This document shows positions 1 through 8,870 of a stretch of DNA of 64,000 nt, piece by piece. The position numbers were made by a program, and so were the translations under genes. The notes beneath the pieces are model-generated. The model worked only from the letters and a program-made list of their open reading frames with translations. It made no database searches and was not told where the DNA came from. How positions within the stretch are numbered: the stretch's first letter is position 1; every line of letters starts with the position of its first letter. The stretch is from Bog-950 sp035299425 (GTDB taxonomy: Bacteria > Bacteroidota > Bacteroidia > Chitinophagales > LD1): the NCBI GenBank assembly GCA_035299425.1, contig DATGWP010000077.1:1-64000 (forward strand). The letters are read 5' to 3'.

Positions 1-1229
1 GTTCTACGGGTGCTACCGGGGTTACAGGGCCCACAGGCCCAACCGGTGTAGGCGTAACAGGCCCAACCGGCGCAGGCACATCAGCAGCCAGCAACGGTGT
101 AAAATTTATGCAGGGCAGTAACGATATTCAGTTAGGTGGCCCGCTTACAGCTAATACCGATATTGCCCTTTCGGGGTTTAACCTTGCATTGTCTGGTACA
201 GGTAATGTAGGTATTGGTGTTACCACTCCTACTTATCCCCTGCATGTAACCAGTGGTGTAAATACATCGGTGGCTGTAATAACCAATACCGGTGCTACCG
301 GCATTGGTATCAGTGGTCAAAACTCGGCTGCACCGGGTAGTGGTACTGGTAACGGTGTGTTTGGTGCTACACAGCAAAACCTGGGTTATGGTGTATACGG
401 CGCTAACCTGAACCCTACCGGAACAGGTGTGCTGGGTATAGGTAATAATGTGCAAAGCTTTACAGTAGTATCTGGCGGTGCCGGTGGTGCCTTCTTTAGC
501 AACCTTACCGGTGTATATGGCTATGCCAGCAATAACCAGGGCTATGGTGTATACGGTAAGGCTATAAATGCCGGCTCGGCTTATGGTGTGGTTGGTAATG
601 CCAACAACGTTCAGGGCGCAGCGCCGCCACAAGGTGCCGGTGGTGCATTTTTTGGCTTTAACTATGGCGTAAGTGCCCTGCAAACTAACGAAGCCCCCAA
701 TACCCAAACCGGTGCGGGTTATTTCATCAGCGGCAACAACAATGGCGTGGCCTCATCTACAACTATGGTAGAGTCGTGGTCGCAAACCAATACGCACTAT
801 AAGATATGGCAAAGTGATGTAGGTGCTGTTTCAACATCGGTGCGCGATTTGAACGGGAATCCGGCAACGCTGCACGCTATTGAAACACCCGAATTTTATT
901 TTCAGGATTATGGCCAGGCACAATTGGTAAACGGCCGTGCGCATGTTACTATCGACCCTGTATTGGCTAAAAACGTAACCATCAACGAGAAGCACCCTCT
1001 GCGCGTATTTGTGCAACTGGAAGGTGATTGCAAAGGTGTGTTTGTAACCAACAAAACCGCTACCGGCTTTGATGTGGTAGAACTTGGTGGTGGCACCAGC
1101 AACACTACTTTTCAATGGAACATTACCTGCAACGTAGCCGATGCTATGGTAGGCAACCGCTTGTCTAAATTTGCCGATCTGCGTTTTGAGCGCGGTCCTA
1201 ATGTAGACCTGAATACCCTGAAGAAGTAA
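1..1229 (+). CDS. Collagen-like surface protein, 5' end outside the window
   Basis: The reading frame is open from base 3 through the left edge, so the true start lies upstream. The first 25 or so codons are Gly-X-Thr/Pro triplets of the collagen-like kind (GATGVTGPTGPTGVG), which in bacteria form extended triple-helical stalks. These run into a Gly/Asn/Val-rich region of about 230 residues with loosely repeated GVYG/YGVYG units, as in tail-fibre-like beta-helical surface proteins. The C-terminal 110 residues (HPLRVFVQLEGDCKGVFVTNKTATGFDVVELGGGTSN) resemble a domain I recall at the end of many Bacteroidota collagen-like and fibre proteins. No T9SS sorting tail is evident. A strong hairpin terminator follows the stop. 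The role is probably adhesive or structural at the cell surface; export route and partner are unknown. Confidence 0.75.
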   Translation, partial: STGATGVTGPTGPTGVGVTGPTGAGTSAASNGVKFMQGSNDIQLGGPLTANTDIALSGFNLALSGTGNVGIGVTTPTYPLHVTSGVNTSVAVITNTGATGIGISGQNSAAPGSGTGNGVFGATQQNLGYGVYGANLNPTGTGVLGIGNNVQSFTVVSGGAGGAFFSNLTGVYGYASNNQGYGVYGKAINAGSAYGVVGNANNVQGAAPPQGAGGAFFGFNYGVSALQTNEAPNTQTGAGYFISGNNNGVASSTTMVESWSQTNTHYKIWQSDVGAVSTSVRDLNGNPATLHAIETPEFYFQDYGQAQLVNGRAHVTIDPVLAKNVTINEKHPLRVFVQLEGDCKGVFVTNKTATGFDVVELGGGTSNTTFQWNITCNVADAMVGNRLSKFADLRFERGPNVDLNTLKK

Positions 1230-1246
1230 TACAAAATGCGCATAAA

Positions 1247-1284
1247 TCAAAAGCCCGAAAGCAATTTTGCTTTCGGGCTTTTGA
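1247..1284 (+). terminator. Rho-independent terminator after the collagen-like gene
   Basis: A perfect 16-bp inverted repeat (TCAAAAGCCCGAAAGC and its complement) with a 6-nt loop AATTTT starts 17 bases after the stop and is followed by TTTTAT. It closes the plus-strand gene; the opposite gldE gene ends about 90 bases further on, so it may work in both directions. Confidence 0.85.
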
Positions 1285-1374
1285 TTTTATAAGTAGCTTA
1301 AAGAGTGCTAAGTAGCAAAATATAATACTTTAAATGGAAGTTTTAAATACTTTTAATATAAGATTTAGCACTGC

Positions 1375-2637
1375 CTATTCTTCCTTCTTCAGCTGTAGGT
1401 TCACCAGTTCTATCCGCTTATCCGATGCCTTTAATACTTTAATGTGAAAACCGTTAAGGTCTATTACTGTGCCCGCTTCGGGTATGTCTTCAAACCCGCT
1501 GATGATGTAGCCCGATAGGGTAGAGTATTCACCCTCGGGTATGTTCAGGTTATATTCCTGGTTGAGATAATCAACCTCTAGGCGTCCGGAGAGAACATAC
1601 TCTGTTTCCGAAACCTTCTTTTCGGCCAGGTTTTCTTCATCGTGCTCATCCTGTATATCGCCAAAAATTTCCTCCATTAAATCTTCCAGCGTAATAATAC
1701 CGGCGGTACCACCATATTCATCTACCACCCAGGCTACGTTTTTCTTATCGCGGATAAATTGCAGCATAAGGTCGCGGGCGGTCATACTTTCAGGTATTAC
1801 CAATATCGGCCGTATCAGCTGGCGGAACGACTGGTCGGCGCGCAGCAAATCGAAATGGTGCACATAGCCCAGTATTTTATCAATACTATCGTTGCAGATA
1901 ATAACGCGTGAAAGCTTGGTCTCTACAAATTTTTTCTTCAGCGCTTCCAGGCCATCGGTTATATCAATTGCCTGAATCTCGGGCCTGGGTACCATGCAAC
2001 TGCGCACTTTTACATCTTTCAGGTAAAGGGCCTTCTCAAAAATTTCAGAGTTCAGGTGGTCGGTTTCGTCGGCTCCAACACCATCGGTTACAGCTGTTTC
2101 TTTTACAAGGTATTCCAGGTCTTCTTTAGTAAAAGCCTGGGCACTTTCTACCAAATCAGAGCCTACTATCAACTTGATGAGCTTGCGTGAAAGCCAGTGA
2201 AACAAATCGGCCAGCGGCCTAAGCAGCCAGTAAATACCCTGCATGGGGTATGCAAACAGCAGCAGGGTTTGGTCGCTGTTTACCCGAAACAGGATTTTGG
2301 GAATCAGCTCGCCGAAAATGAGAATGATAAACGTGGTAAAAATGGTTTGGATAACCAGCAGGGCTATTTCTCCCTCGGGCAATAGCGGAAAGTGCTGTGG
2401 CGTTAGAAAATTAGCCGTAACACTACCAAAAAGCACCAGCGAAATATTAAGCCCTATAAGCATAGTGCTTATAAACCGGCCGGGGTTCTGGTTAAAAAAA
2501 GAAATGATTTTGCCGCGCGAAGAGCCTTTCTCTTTCAGCAACTCTACACGCAGTTTATTAGCCGATACAAAGGCAGTTTCTATACCCGAAAAAAAGGCGA
2601 TAAACAACAGGGCTACTACTATTCCAAAGGGTTCCAT
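1375..2637 (-). CDS. gldE: GldE, gliding-associated CNNM/CorC-type membrane protein
   Basis: 420 residues. The first 180 form a DUF21 (CNNM) transmembrane domain with four hydrophobic segments, including FSGIETAFVSANKLRVELL and the FGELIPKILF stretch typical of the family. Residues about 205-325 are a CBS pair (VRSCMVPRPEI, ARDLMLQFIRDKKNVAWVVDE, EYGGTAGIITLEDLMEEIFG). The C-terminal 75 residues are a CorC/HlyC domain. In Bacteroidota this architecture is annotated as GldE, needed with GldD for gliding and T9SS function in Flavobacterium; related CNNM proteins affect Mg2+ transport. Here there is no ssb, mutY or gldD neighbour, so the GldE name rests on architecture and phylum. It is directly preceded by a small membrane-protein gene whose stop abuts its ATG, so the two are probably co-transcribed. 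Confidence 0.85.
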   Translation of the reverse strand: MEPFGIVVALLFIAFFSGIETAFVSANKLRVELLKEKGSSRGKIISFFNQNPGRFISTMLIGLNISLVLFGSVTANFLTPQHFPLLPEGEIALLVIQTIFTTFIILIFGELIPKILFRVNSDQTLLLFAYPMQGIYWLLRPLADLFHWLSRKLIKLIVGSDLVESAQAFTKEDLEYLVKETAVTDGVGADETDHLNSEIFEKALYLKDVKVRSCMVPRPEIQAIDITDGLEALKKKFVETKLSRVIICNDSIDKILGYVHHFDLLRADQSFRQLIRPILVIPESMTARDLMLQFIRDKKNVAWVVDEYGGTAGIITLEDLMEEIFGDIQDEHDEENLAEKKVSETEYVLSGRLEVDYLNQEYNLNIPEGEYSTLSGYIISGFEDIPEAGTVIDLNGFHIKVLKASDKRIELVNLQLKKEE

Positions 2638-2865
2638 TTACTTGGCGGGATTATGTTTTTGCTCGTTCTCCTCAATCATTTTCTCGCGGAAACGGCGCTG
2701 CCCGCGGATGTTATACCAGATAAGTATACAAAACAATCCGCAGAAAAAGGGAAAATATACCCGGTTGTCAAAACTGCGTAAGGTTACCAGGTTATACAGG
2801 CCTACTACAAAGGCCAATACACACACACCTATCCATGCTTTTTCGAAATACCGCAACATTTTCAT
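2638..2865 (-). CDS. Small two-helix membrane protein upstream of gldE
   Basis: About 75 residues if translation starts at the ATG at 2865 (MKMLRYFEKAWIGVC). The open frame extends further up to 2970, but that part runs through the palindromic repeat at 2910-2942 and reads PPKGLKPFGG, which looks like translated repeat, so the downstream start is preferred. Two hydrophobic stretches (WIGVCVLAFVVGLYNLVTL and VYFPFFCGLFCILIWY) suggest two membrane helices, followed by a charged tail. The stop codon touches the gldE ATG. I do not recognise the family; coupling to gldE suggests an envelope role, which is inference only. Confidence 0.6.
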   Translation of the reverse strand: MKMLRYFEKAWIGVCVLAFVVGLYNLVTLRSFDNRVYFPFFCGLFCILIWYNIRGQRRFREKMIEENEQKHNPAK

Positions 2866-2909
2866 GGGGGTAAATGTAAGCATTAAGAAACAAACCCGCC
2901 TTACATGAT

Positions 2910-2942
2910 AACCCCCAAAGGGTTTTAAACCCTTTGGGGGTT
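2910..2942. repeat. REP-like palindrome, copy 1 (right beside RAYT)
   Basis: A 33-nt perfect palindrome: 16-nt arms (AACCCCCAAAGGGTTT and its complement) around one central T. The identical sequence recurs at 3609-3641 and a one-base-pair variant at 9979-10011. It lies 14 bases beyond the stop of the RAYT gene. Confidence 0.85.
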
Positions 2943-2956
2943 GAAATACAACCCAC

Positions 2957-3562
2957 TCAGTCTGCTTCATACGCTAAGTCGCCTAAATCTTTAAAATCGC
3001 GATAGGAGGAGTGGAATTCAACAAACTTGTTTTCATTCCCAAACCAATCTATTACCTCTCTTCGATTTAACTTAGTGGGTTTGCTACTTAAATGTGAAGC
3101 ATAGCTTGAATAGGGATATTGTTTATAATCATCTACAAAGCCATGCTTTTGAGGGTTATAGTGTATATAAGTGACTAGTCTTGCGAAATATGCTTCATTA
3201 TCTACTTTAATTCTGCGGTATGGATGTTCAAAAAGACTACCCGTACGGTTACCTGCCTTATTAATACTTTGGGCATAGCTATTGAAGAAATTTGAAAATT
3301 GTTGCGTTGGATCAAGAATCTTCGATTTGCTGGTTACTTCATCTACAAAAACAACGTCTTCATTTTTTACCCGTAATAAAAAGTGAAAGTGATTTTTTAG
3401 TAAACAATAAGCATATGTATCTGTAACCGGGGCTATAAAATCCTGCCATCGGTTTAAAAAATGGGAGTAGTTACGTTTCTCTTTAAAAATATCTTCTCCA
3501 TTTATGCCACGATTGTATATGTGATAGGTATTTCCCTTTTCAATCTTTGGAATGTTTCTCAT
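2957..3562 (-). mobile_element. REP-associated tyrosine transposase (RAYT, Y1/HUH family)
   Basis: 201 residues. The protein has the layout of Y1_Tnp/RAYT transposases: a YHIYNRGINGE N-terminus, the HUH metal-binding motif in CLLKNHFHFLLRVKNE at about residue 70, and the FEHPYRRIKV...YIHYNPQKHG...YPYSSYASH region typical of this family near the C-terminus. RAYTs nick single-stranded DNA at REP hairpins. This gene sits between two identical 33-nt palindromes (2910-2942 and 3609-3641), which are its likely substrates. RAYTs are normally single-copy and domesticated rather than freely jumping. No IS200-type second gene is present. The ATG at 3562 gives the usual family N-terminus. Confidence 0.85.
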
Positions 3563-3608
3563 AACTCTGAGTACATAATTTGTGTCGAAAGATAAACTTA
3601 CCCCTCGT

Positions 3609-3641
3609 AACCCCCAAAGGGTTTTAAACCCTTTGGGGGTT
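3609..3641. repeat. REP-like palindrome, copy 2 (left flank of mutL)
   Basis: Identical in all 33 bases to the copy at 2910-2942. It lies 46 bases upstream of the RAYT start codon and about 70 bases upstream of mutL. Together the two copies bracket the transposase. Confidence 0.85.
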
Positions 3642-3698
3642 AATACGCATGCCCCTCCCTTTTCATAACTATTAACCCAATACCAATTGCCAAATAAT

Positions 3699-3706
3699 TA
3701 AGTTTG
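3699..3706 (+). promoter_or_regulatory. Putative -7 element of mutL
   Basis: TAAGTTTG matches the Bacteroidota -7 consensus TAnnTTTG and ends 7 bases before the mutL ATG. No clear -33 TTTG is seen at the usual distance. If used, the transcript would have almost no leader. Confidence 0.4.
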
Positions 3707-3713
3707 CGGCTTC

Positions 3714-5570
3714 ATGGATATTATTCGTTTATTACCCGATAACATTGCTAACCAGATTGCTGCCGGAGAGGTTATTCAACGGCCATCCAGCGCGGTGAAA
3801 GAGTTGCTGGAAAACTCTATTGATTCGGGCGCTACCCACATAAAACTGATAGTAAAACAGGCCGGCAAAAGCCTGGTGCAGGTAATAGATAACGGTTGCG
3901 GCATGAGCGATACCGATGCCCGCATGTGTTTTGAGAAACATGCCACCAGCAAAATTCGCGCGGCCGAAGACCTGTTTAACATACGCACTATGGGGTTTAG
4001 GGGCGAAGCGCTTGCTTCTATTGCATCTATAGCCCAGGTAGAAATGAAAACCCGCCAGACCGGCGACCAACTGGGTACTTGTATAGAGATAGAAGGTATG
4101 AAGGTGCTTAAGCAGGAGCCTTGCCAAACACCCGAGGGCACTTCTATAGCTATGAAGAACCTTTTCTTCAATGTACCGGCACGCCGCAATTTTTTAAAAA
4201 GCGACTCGGTAGAGCTGAAGAATATTATAGAGGAGTTCCAGCGTGTAGCGCTGGCGCACCCTAAAATAGGGTTTCAGTTGTTTAACAACGATAACGAAGT
4301 ATACCACCTTAAATCAGGCAATCTTAAGCAGCGTATTATTGGCCTGTTTGGCGATAACTATGCCGGTAAAATGGTACCGGTAGAAGAAAAAAGCTATGCC
4401 CTGCATGTATATGGTTTTGTTGGTAAACCAGAGTTTAGTAAGAAGACCCGCGGCGAACAGTTTGTGTTTGTAAACAACCGGTTTATCAAATCGCCTTACT
4501 TAAACCACGCAGTTTCTACCGCCTTCGACCAGATGCTGCCACAGGGTAGCTTTCCATTCTATGTATTGTTTTTAGATATAGACCCCGCGCGTATTGATAT
4601 AAACGTACACCCGGCCAAGTACGAGATAAAGTTTGAGGACGAAAAGCTGGTTTACACCTTTGTAAACCTGGGTGTAAAGCATGCCCTTGGCGCTTACAGT
4701 GTTTCGCCATCTATCGATTTTAACCAGGAGCATCACCTTAACAACAACGATACTTTTACACAGCAACCGCGTACCTGGCTGGAGATAACCCAGCAGGCCA
4801 CTACCACCCGCGATGCTAAAAAGTTTGCACCGCCCTCTAATTTTCAGCCGCTTACCAAACGCGAAGAGGGCAATGTAAAGAATTGGGAAAAGGCATATGA
4901 TATAGGTAAGACTCCGGAGAACAAAAATCAGAAATCAGAAACAGCCGGAGATTTTGTAACCCATACAGACAAGCAGATAGCCGATAATGATGCCTACAAA
5001 GAGGCCGTGCCACCGCACCAGGTACAACGCAAGTATATCGTATCGCAAATAAAAAGCGGGTTCATACTAATAGACCAGCAGGCGGCCCACGAGCGCGTGA
5101 TGTATGAGCGCTACATGCGCATGTTGGAAAAGAACAGGAATGAAAGTCAGCGACAGCTGTTTCCTCAAAGCCTGGAACTGAATGCTATGGACGCGCAGAT
5201 ACTGCTGGAGATATTGCCCGAAGTAAACGGGCTTGGTTTCGATATACAGGAGTTTGGTAAAAACAGTTTTGTTATTCACGGTTTCCCCGCCGACCTGGTG
5301 CAGGAAAACGAGAAGAAGATAGTGGAGGAGATGATAGAGCAGTTTAAAATGAACGCACAGGTTACCAAACTTAGCAAGCGCGAAAACCTGGCTAAATCAC
5401 TGGCTTATAGTTCTAGTATTAAAGCCGGGAAAAAACTGAGTGTAGAAGAAATGAAGACCCTGATTGACGAACTGTTTGCCTGCGAAAATGCCTTTACTGC
5501 CCCCAACGGACGGTTTACTTTTATAACAATTGGTAACGATGAACTGGAAAAGCGCTTTGAAAACAAATAA
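3714..5570 (+). CDS. mutL: DNA mismatch repair protein MutL
   Basis: 618 residues, the usual length. The N-terminal GHKL ATPase carries LLENSIDSGATHI, IDNGCGMS, KHATSKI and TMGFRGEALASIASI. The transducer domain follows (NNRFIKSP, DIDPARIDINVHPAKYEI). After a linker of about 100 residues, the C-terminal dimerisation/endonuclease domain holds DQQAAHERVMYE at about residue 454, the DQHA(X)2E(X)4E metal motif with Gln in place of His, together with SIKAGKKLS near the C-terminus. This predicts a nicking MutL as in organisms without MutH. MutL links MutS mismatch recognition to strand incision. The gene stands alone between the RAYT and a rhomboid gene; mutS is not in the window. Confidence 0.97.
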   Translation: MDIIRLLPDNIANQIAAGEVIQRPSSAVKELLENSIDSGATHIKLIVKQAGKSLVQVIDNGCGMSDTDARMCFEKHATSKIRAAEDLFNIRTMGFRGEALASIASIAQVEMKTRQTGDQLGTCIEIEGMKVLKQEPCQTPEGTSIAMKNLFFNVPARRNFLKSDSVELKNIIEEFQRVALAHPKIGFQLFNNDNEVYHLKSGNLKQRIIGLFGDNYAGKMVPVEEKSYALHVYGFVGKPEFSKKTRGEQFVFVNNRFIKSPYLNHAVSTAFDQMLPQGSFPFYVLFLDIDPARIDINVHPAKYEIKFEDEKLVYTFVNLGVKHALGAYSVSPSIDFNQEHHLNNNDTFTQQPRTWLEITQQATTTRDAKKFAPPSNFQPLTKREEGNVKNWEKAYDIGKTPENKNQKSETAGDFVTHTDKQIADNDAYKEAVPPHQVQRKYIVSQIKSGFILIDQQAAHERVMYERYMRMLEKNRNESQRQLFPQSLELNAMDAQILLEILPEVNGLGFDIQEFGKNSFVIHGFPADLVQENEKKIVEEMIEQFKMNAQVTKLSKRENLAKSLAYSSSIKAGKKLSVEEMKTLIDELFACENAFTAPNGRFTFITIGNDELEKRFENK

Positions 5571-5601
5571 TCGCACCGCTCAATCGTTTTATCCTTTCAA
5601 T

Positions 5602-5609
5602 TAGATTTG
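5602..5609 (+). promoter_or_regulatory. Putative -7 element of the rhomboid gene
   Basis: TAGATTTG matches TAnnTTTG and ends 7 bases before the ATG at 5617, the same spacing as in front of mutL. No convincing -33 element is seen. Confidence 0.4.
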
Positions 5610-5616
5610 TGTCGCC

Positions 5617-6390
5617 ATGTTTAATAATATAGATACACGCAGCGTAACTTTCAATATCATATTTATAAATGTGGTGCTGTTTGCTGTTAGCTCATTTAAG
5701 CCCGAAATAGGGCAATACCTGAGTCTGCATTATTTCTTCAATAACCACGACTACCTTCAACGCCTGTATGCTGGCAGCATTAACCCTGAACGGTTTCCTA
5801 ATTTGTATCTGCTTGCTCAAGAACTTCATGACAGGAATGCACTAGGTGATTTTTTGCCGGTGCAGATAATCAGCCACATGTTTATGCATGGTGGTTTCAG
5901 GCATATTTTGTATAATATGTTTGGCTTGTTTATGTTAGGCAGCCTGCTCGAGAAGGTGTGGGGCGCGCAACGTTATCTTCTGTTTTACATGATAACCGGG
6001 TTTGGTGCAGTCGTATTACACATGCTGGTACAAGGTATCCTGATATATAATGCCATCGGCACGATTAACCCATCTATGGCATTACTAGAGGCACACCCTG
6101 AAGTGTGGGGCACTTATTTCAGCACCACGGTTGGAGCGTCTGGAGCTGTGTTTGGAGTGCTGGCAGGCTTTGCTACGTTGTTTCCCAACACCGAGTTATA
6201 TATCATGTTTATACCTATACCCGTAAAGGCGAAGTATTTTGTTGGGGCTTATATAGCTTATGAAGTTGTTCAGGGTTTTGGTATGTATGCTGGCGATAAC
6301 GTAGCACACTTTGCGCACCTGGGCGGCGCATTATTTGGTTTCCTGCTGGTTAAATACTGGAACCGCAACAACCGCAATTCACTTTACTAA
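5617..6390 (+). CDS. Rhomboid family intramembrane serine protease
   Basis: 257 residues with about six hydrophobic segments. The catalytic Ser lies in TVGASGAVFGVLAGF (Ser175) and the partner His in AHFAHLGGALFGFLL (His234); the HMFMHGGFRHILYNMFGLFMLG stretch near residue 90 is the conserved helix-2 region, including the HxxxN oxyanion elements. Rhomboids cut substrate transmembrane helices within the bilayer. In Bacteroidota the substrate is generally unknown. The gene follows mutL by 46 bases on the same strand but has its own -7-like element, so it may be transcribed independently. Confidence 0.9.
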   Translation: MFNNIDTRSVTFNIIFINVVLFAVSSFKPEIGQYLSLHYFFNNHDYLQRLYAGSINPERFPNLYLLAQELHDRNALGDFLPVQIISHMFMHGGFRHILYNMFGLFMLGSLLEKVWGAQRYLLFYMITGFGAVVLHMLVQGILIYNAIGTINPSMALLEAHPEVWGTYFSTTVGASGAVFGVLAGFATLFPNTELYIMFIPIPVKAKYFVGAYIAYEVVQGFGMYAGDNVAHFAHLGGALFGFLLVKYWNRNNRNSLY

Positions 6391-6434
6391 TGGCCTTAAC
6401 TTAAGCAGTATTTGGCTGTTAAGCTCTCCCCCTT

Positions 6435-6482
6435 GCGCCGGCACACGGCGCGTTTTCAAGGAGGAGTGGCTCGCGAAGCGAG
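6435..6482. repeat. Two small hairpins of a dispersed intergenic repeat
   Basis: GCGCCG-GCACA-CGGCGC at 6435-6451 and CTCGC-GAA-GCGAG at 6470-6482 sit in the convergent gap between the rhomboid gene and the PIG-L gene. The text around the second hairpin (GGCTCGCGAAGCGAGACG) resembles a repeat I recall between genes in many Bacteroidota. It may serve as a terminator, although no clean T-tract follows. Confidence 0.45.
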
Positions 6483-6513
6483 ACGAGGTGGTGCTTAGGT
6501 TAATACATTACTA

Positions 6514-7410
6514 TTAATACTCCTTAGTTTTATAAGGTACCTTCTTAAGCGATTCGAAAAATGCTTTGCATTTCTCTTTTCCATCGCCTCCATTCATGGT
6601 AAAGTACCAGTAGTTTTCTAAGTCGCCATAGTTCATAGCCAACTGCATAGTACCTTGTGATTTGTGCTCGGCTATCTCCCAGTTAACTACAATTTTGTAG
6701 CTCAGTTTGTTTTTGTAACCAAAGGGCACCGATTTGTCGAATGAGTAAATAGCGCCCTTCTCTACTTTGGTTTCGGTGTAGTCTTTCAACTGCTCAAACT
6801 TTGTGGTAGTAGTGTCCTTATGGCTTGAGCCGCTTACTCCTAAAACAATTGGGCGTTGGCTTGCCGGTAAACTTTGCACGGTACGCAGTGCCAGCATGGT
6901 AGCTGCCTTATGGTGAGCATGTGTTTCGGGCACCGGCAACAGACAGAAAACAAAATCATACTTAGTGGTTGTCATTATCTCTTTCAGGCGCGCCGTTACC
7001 CAGCTTATGTTCCAGGTAGTATCCAGCGGCTCATGTTCATCCAACCCATAGCGTGCATCCTTCTGGTCCATAAAAAATATGTTGTTCATGCCTATAATTT
7101 TTCCGGCATTTACCAGTTCCTGTTTGCGGATGCGCGGCAGGTTTTCGCGGCCTACCTTTTCATCGGTCAACTCTAAATTATAATAAGCCTCTGCCAGGGT
7201 AGAGTATTTATAACCACCCTCGCCGTTGGTAATTACACATTGGTCAACCGTGCCGTTTAACTCATGCGTTACTTTATATATAGTGGCTGCCATACTCGTT
7301 TCATCATCGGGGTGGGCAGTAACTACTAATATTTTAGGGCCGGTGCGGGTTTGTGCTTGTATATACACTGTAAAGCACAGTGCAGAAAAGAGGAGAAGAA
7401 ATTTTTTCAT
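6514..7410 (-). CDS. PIG-L/LmbE family deacetylase, exported
   Basis: 298 residues with a clear signal peptide (MKKFLLLFSALCFTVYIQAQ). The PIG-L signature VTAHPDDET is at residues 31-38 and gives the zinc ligands His-Asp-Asp; the second metal site is ETHAHHKAA at about residue 160. PIG-L enzymes remove N-acetyl groups from sugar conjugates such as GlcNAc derivatives. The signal peptide points to a periplasmic or surface substrate rather than cytosolic thiol biosynthesis. Upstream on the minus strand TAAGTTTA lies 4 bases before the ATG, a one-base deviation from the -7 consensus. The substrate cannot be told from sequence. Confidence 0.88.
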   Translation of the reverse strand: MKKFLLLFSALCFTVYIQAQTRTGPKILVVTAHPDDETSMAATIYKVTHELNGTVDQCVITNGEGGYKYSTLAEAYYNLELTDEKVGRENLPRIRKQELVNAGKIIGMNNIFFMDQKDARYGLDEHEPLDTTWNISWVTARLKEIMTTTKYDFVFCLLPVPETHAHHKAATMLALRTVQSLPASQRPIVLGVSGSSHKDTTTTKFEQLKDYTETKVEKGAIYSFDKSVPFGYKNKLSYKIVVNWEIAEHKSQGTMQLAMNYGDLENYWYFTMNGGDGKEKCKAFFESLKKVPYKTKEY

Positions 7411-7547
7411 TGTGTAAACTTAATACGAATACTTTTACAAAAGGCCTTACCACAGTTACAGAATTACATAGGTTCAAAAGGAATATAGAAATGTATTCTT
7501 CATGTTTCTCTGTGCATTCCGTGTCTCTGTGGTAATGCCTCTGTATT

Positions 7548-8870
7548 ATGAGCAAACTAATTCGCGGATTAAGTTTACGGCAGGCAGTAGCAGTTAACAC
7601 CATAGATATGGTGGGCATTGGGCCGTTTATAACCATCCCGTTTATAATAGGCGCTATGAACGGCCCTCAGTGCATATTGGCCTGGGTGCTGGGCGCTGTA
7701 CTATCGTTTGCCGATGGCTGCGTGTGGGCCGAGCTGGGCGCTAAGTGGCCCGAGGCTGGCGGCAGCTATTCATTTTTACAAAACCTGTATGGCAGGCAAA
7801 AATGGGGGCGGCTGTTTTCCTTTCTTTATATCTGGCAGACTATCATACAAGCGCCCCTGGTAGTGGCCTCTGGTGCTATTGGCTTTGCGCAATATCTTAC
7901 CTTTTTAGTTCCACTCGGCCCTTATGAGCAGAAAGCAGTATCCGGTGCTTTGGTATTGCTGATTACTTTTCTGCTCTACCGCAAGATAACCGACATAGGA
8001 AAAATATCGGTGTTTATGGGGGTAATAGTAGGTGGCACAATCCTGTGGTTAATAGTAAGTGCTATTCCGCACTTTCAACCCGCGCTGGCGTTCACGTATT
8101 CAAAGGATGCCTTTGACCTTACCCCTCCTTTTTTCCTGGCTCTGGGCACCGCCAGCCAAAAAACTATTTATTCTTTTTTGGGCTACTACAATGTTTGCCA
8201 CCTGGGCGGAGAAATAAAAGAACCTGAGCGCAACATACCACGTAGCATATTTATATCTATTTCCATTATCGCCATATTGTATCTGCTTATGCAGCTATCC
8301 ATTTTAGGGGTAATACCCTGGCAGGAGGCTAAAGATTCGCCCTTTATTGTCAGCCTGTACTTCGAAAGAATTTACGGGCATGCGGTGGCTTTGGTAGCTA
8401 CCGGGTTAATACTGTTTATAGCTATTACTTCGCTTTTTGCGGTATTGCTGGGCTACTCAAGGGTGCCTTATGCTGCAGCGGTAGATGGGAATTTCTTTTC
8501 GGTATTTGGTAAGCTCCACCCTACTAAACACTTTCCTTATATGTCACTGCTCATACTGGCAGCCATAGCCTTTTTCTTCAGCCTGCTATTTAAAATGAAA
8601 GAGGTAATAACAGCCATCATCATTGTGCGCATCATCATTCAGTTTCTTAGCCAAAGCGTAGGTATCTTGCTCTACCACCAAAAGCATAAGCACGAAAACT
8701 TTCCTTTCCGTATGTGGCTTTATCCTCTACCGGCATTAATAGGTATTGCCGTTTGGGTATTTATCTTCTGCTCGGCCGATTGGCCGTTTACAGTTGGAGC
8801 GCTGGGTGTAATAGCTTTAGGCTGTTTGGTTTATTGGTTTAAAGAAAAACGCACCAGCTCAATCCGTTAA
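7548..8870 (+). CDS. APC family amino-acid permease
   Basis: 440 residues with about 12 predicted helices. The N-terminus SLRQAVAVNTIDMVGIGPFITIPFIIG is the helix-1 GIG substrate-binding break of the APC superfamily, and helix 6 carries SFLGYYNVCHLGGEIKEPERNIPRSIF, the typical GE.K.P.R.IP motif. It imports or exchanges amino acids or amines across the inner membrane; specificity is not readable. It is flanked by unrelated genes and looks monocistronic. Confidence 0.9.
   Translation: MSKLIRGLSLRQAVAVNTIDMVGIGPFITIPFIIGAMNGPQCILAWVLGAVLSFADGCVWAELGAKWPEAGGSYSFLQNLYGRQKWGRLFSFLYIWQTIIQAPLVVASGAIGFAQYLTFLVPLGPYEQKAVSGALVLLITFLLYRKITDIGKISVFMGVIVGGTILWLIVSAIPHFQPALAFTYSKDAFDLTPPFFLALGTASQKTIYSFLGYYNVCHLGGEIKEPERNIPRSIFISISIIAILYLLMQLSILGVIPWQEAKDSPFIVSLYFERIYGHAVALVATGLILFIAITSLFAVLLGYSRVPYAAAVDGNFFSVFGKLHPTKHFPYMSLLILAAIAFFFSLLFKMKEVITAIIIVRIIIQFLSQSVGILLYHQKHKHENFPFRMWLYPLPALIGIAVWVFIFCSADWPFTVGALGVIALGCLVYWFKEKRTSSIR

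Noticed and set aside
132..707. 191-codon minus-strand open frame opposite the collagen-like gene
   Set aside because: Thr/Cys/Tyr-rich translation of the repetitive gene on the other strand; no family resemblance.
2866..2970. N-terminal extension of the small gldE-linked protein
   Set aside because: It reads through the 33-nt palindrome and gives PPKGLKPFGG, a translated repeat; the ATG at 2865 is preferred.
2957..3562. Full IS200/IS605 element
   Set aside because: No TnpB partner and the flanks are identical palindromes rather than asymmetric left and right ends; RAYT fits better.
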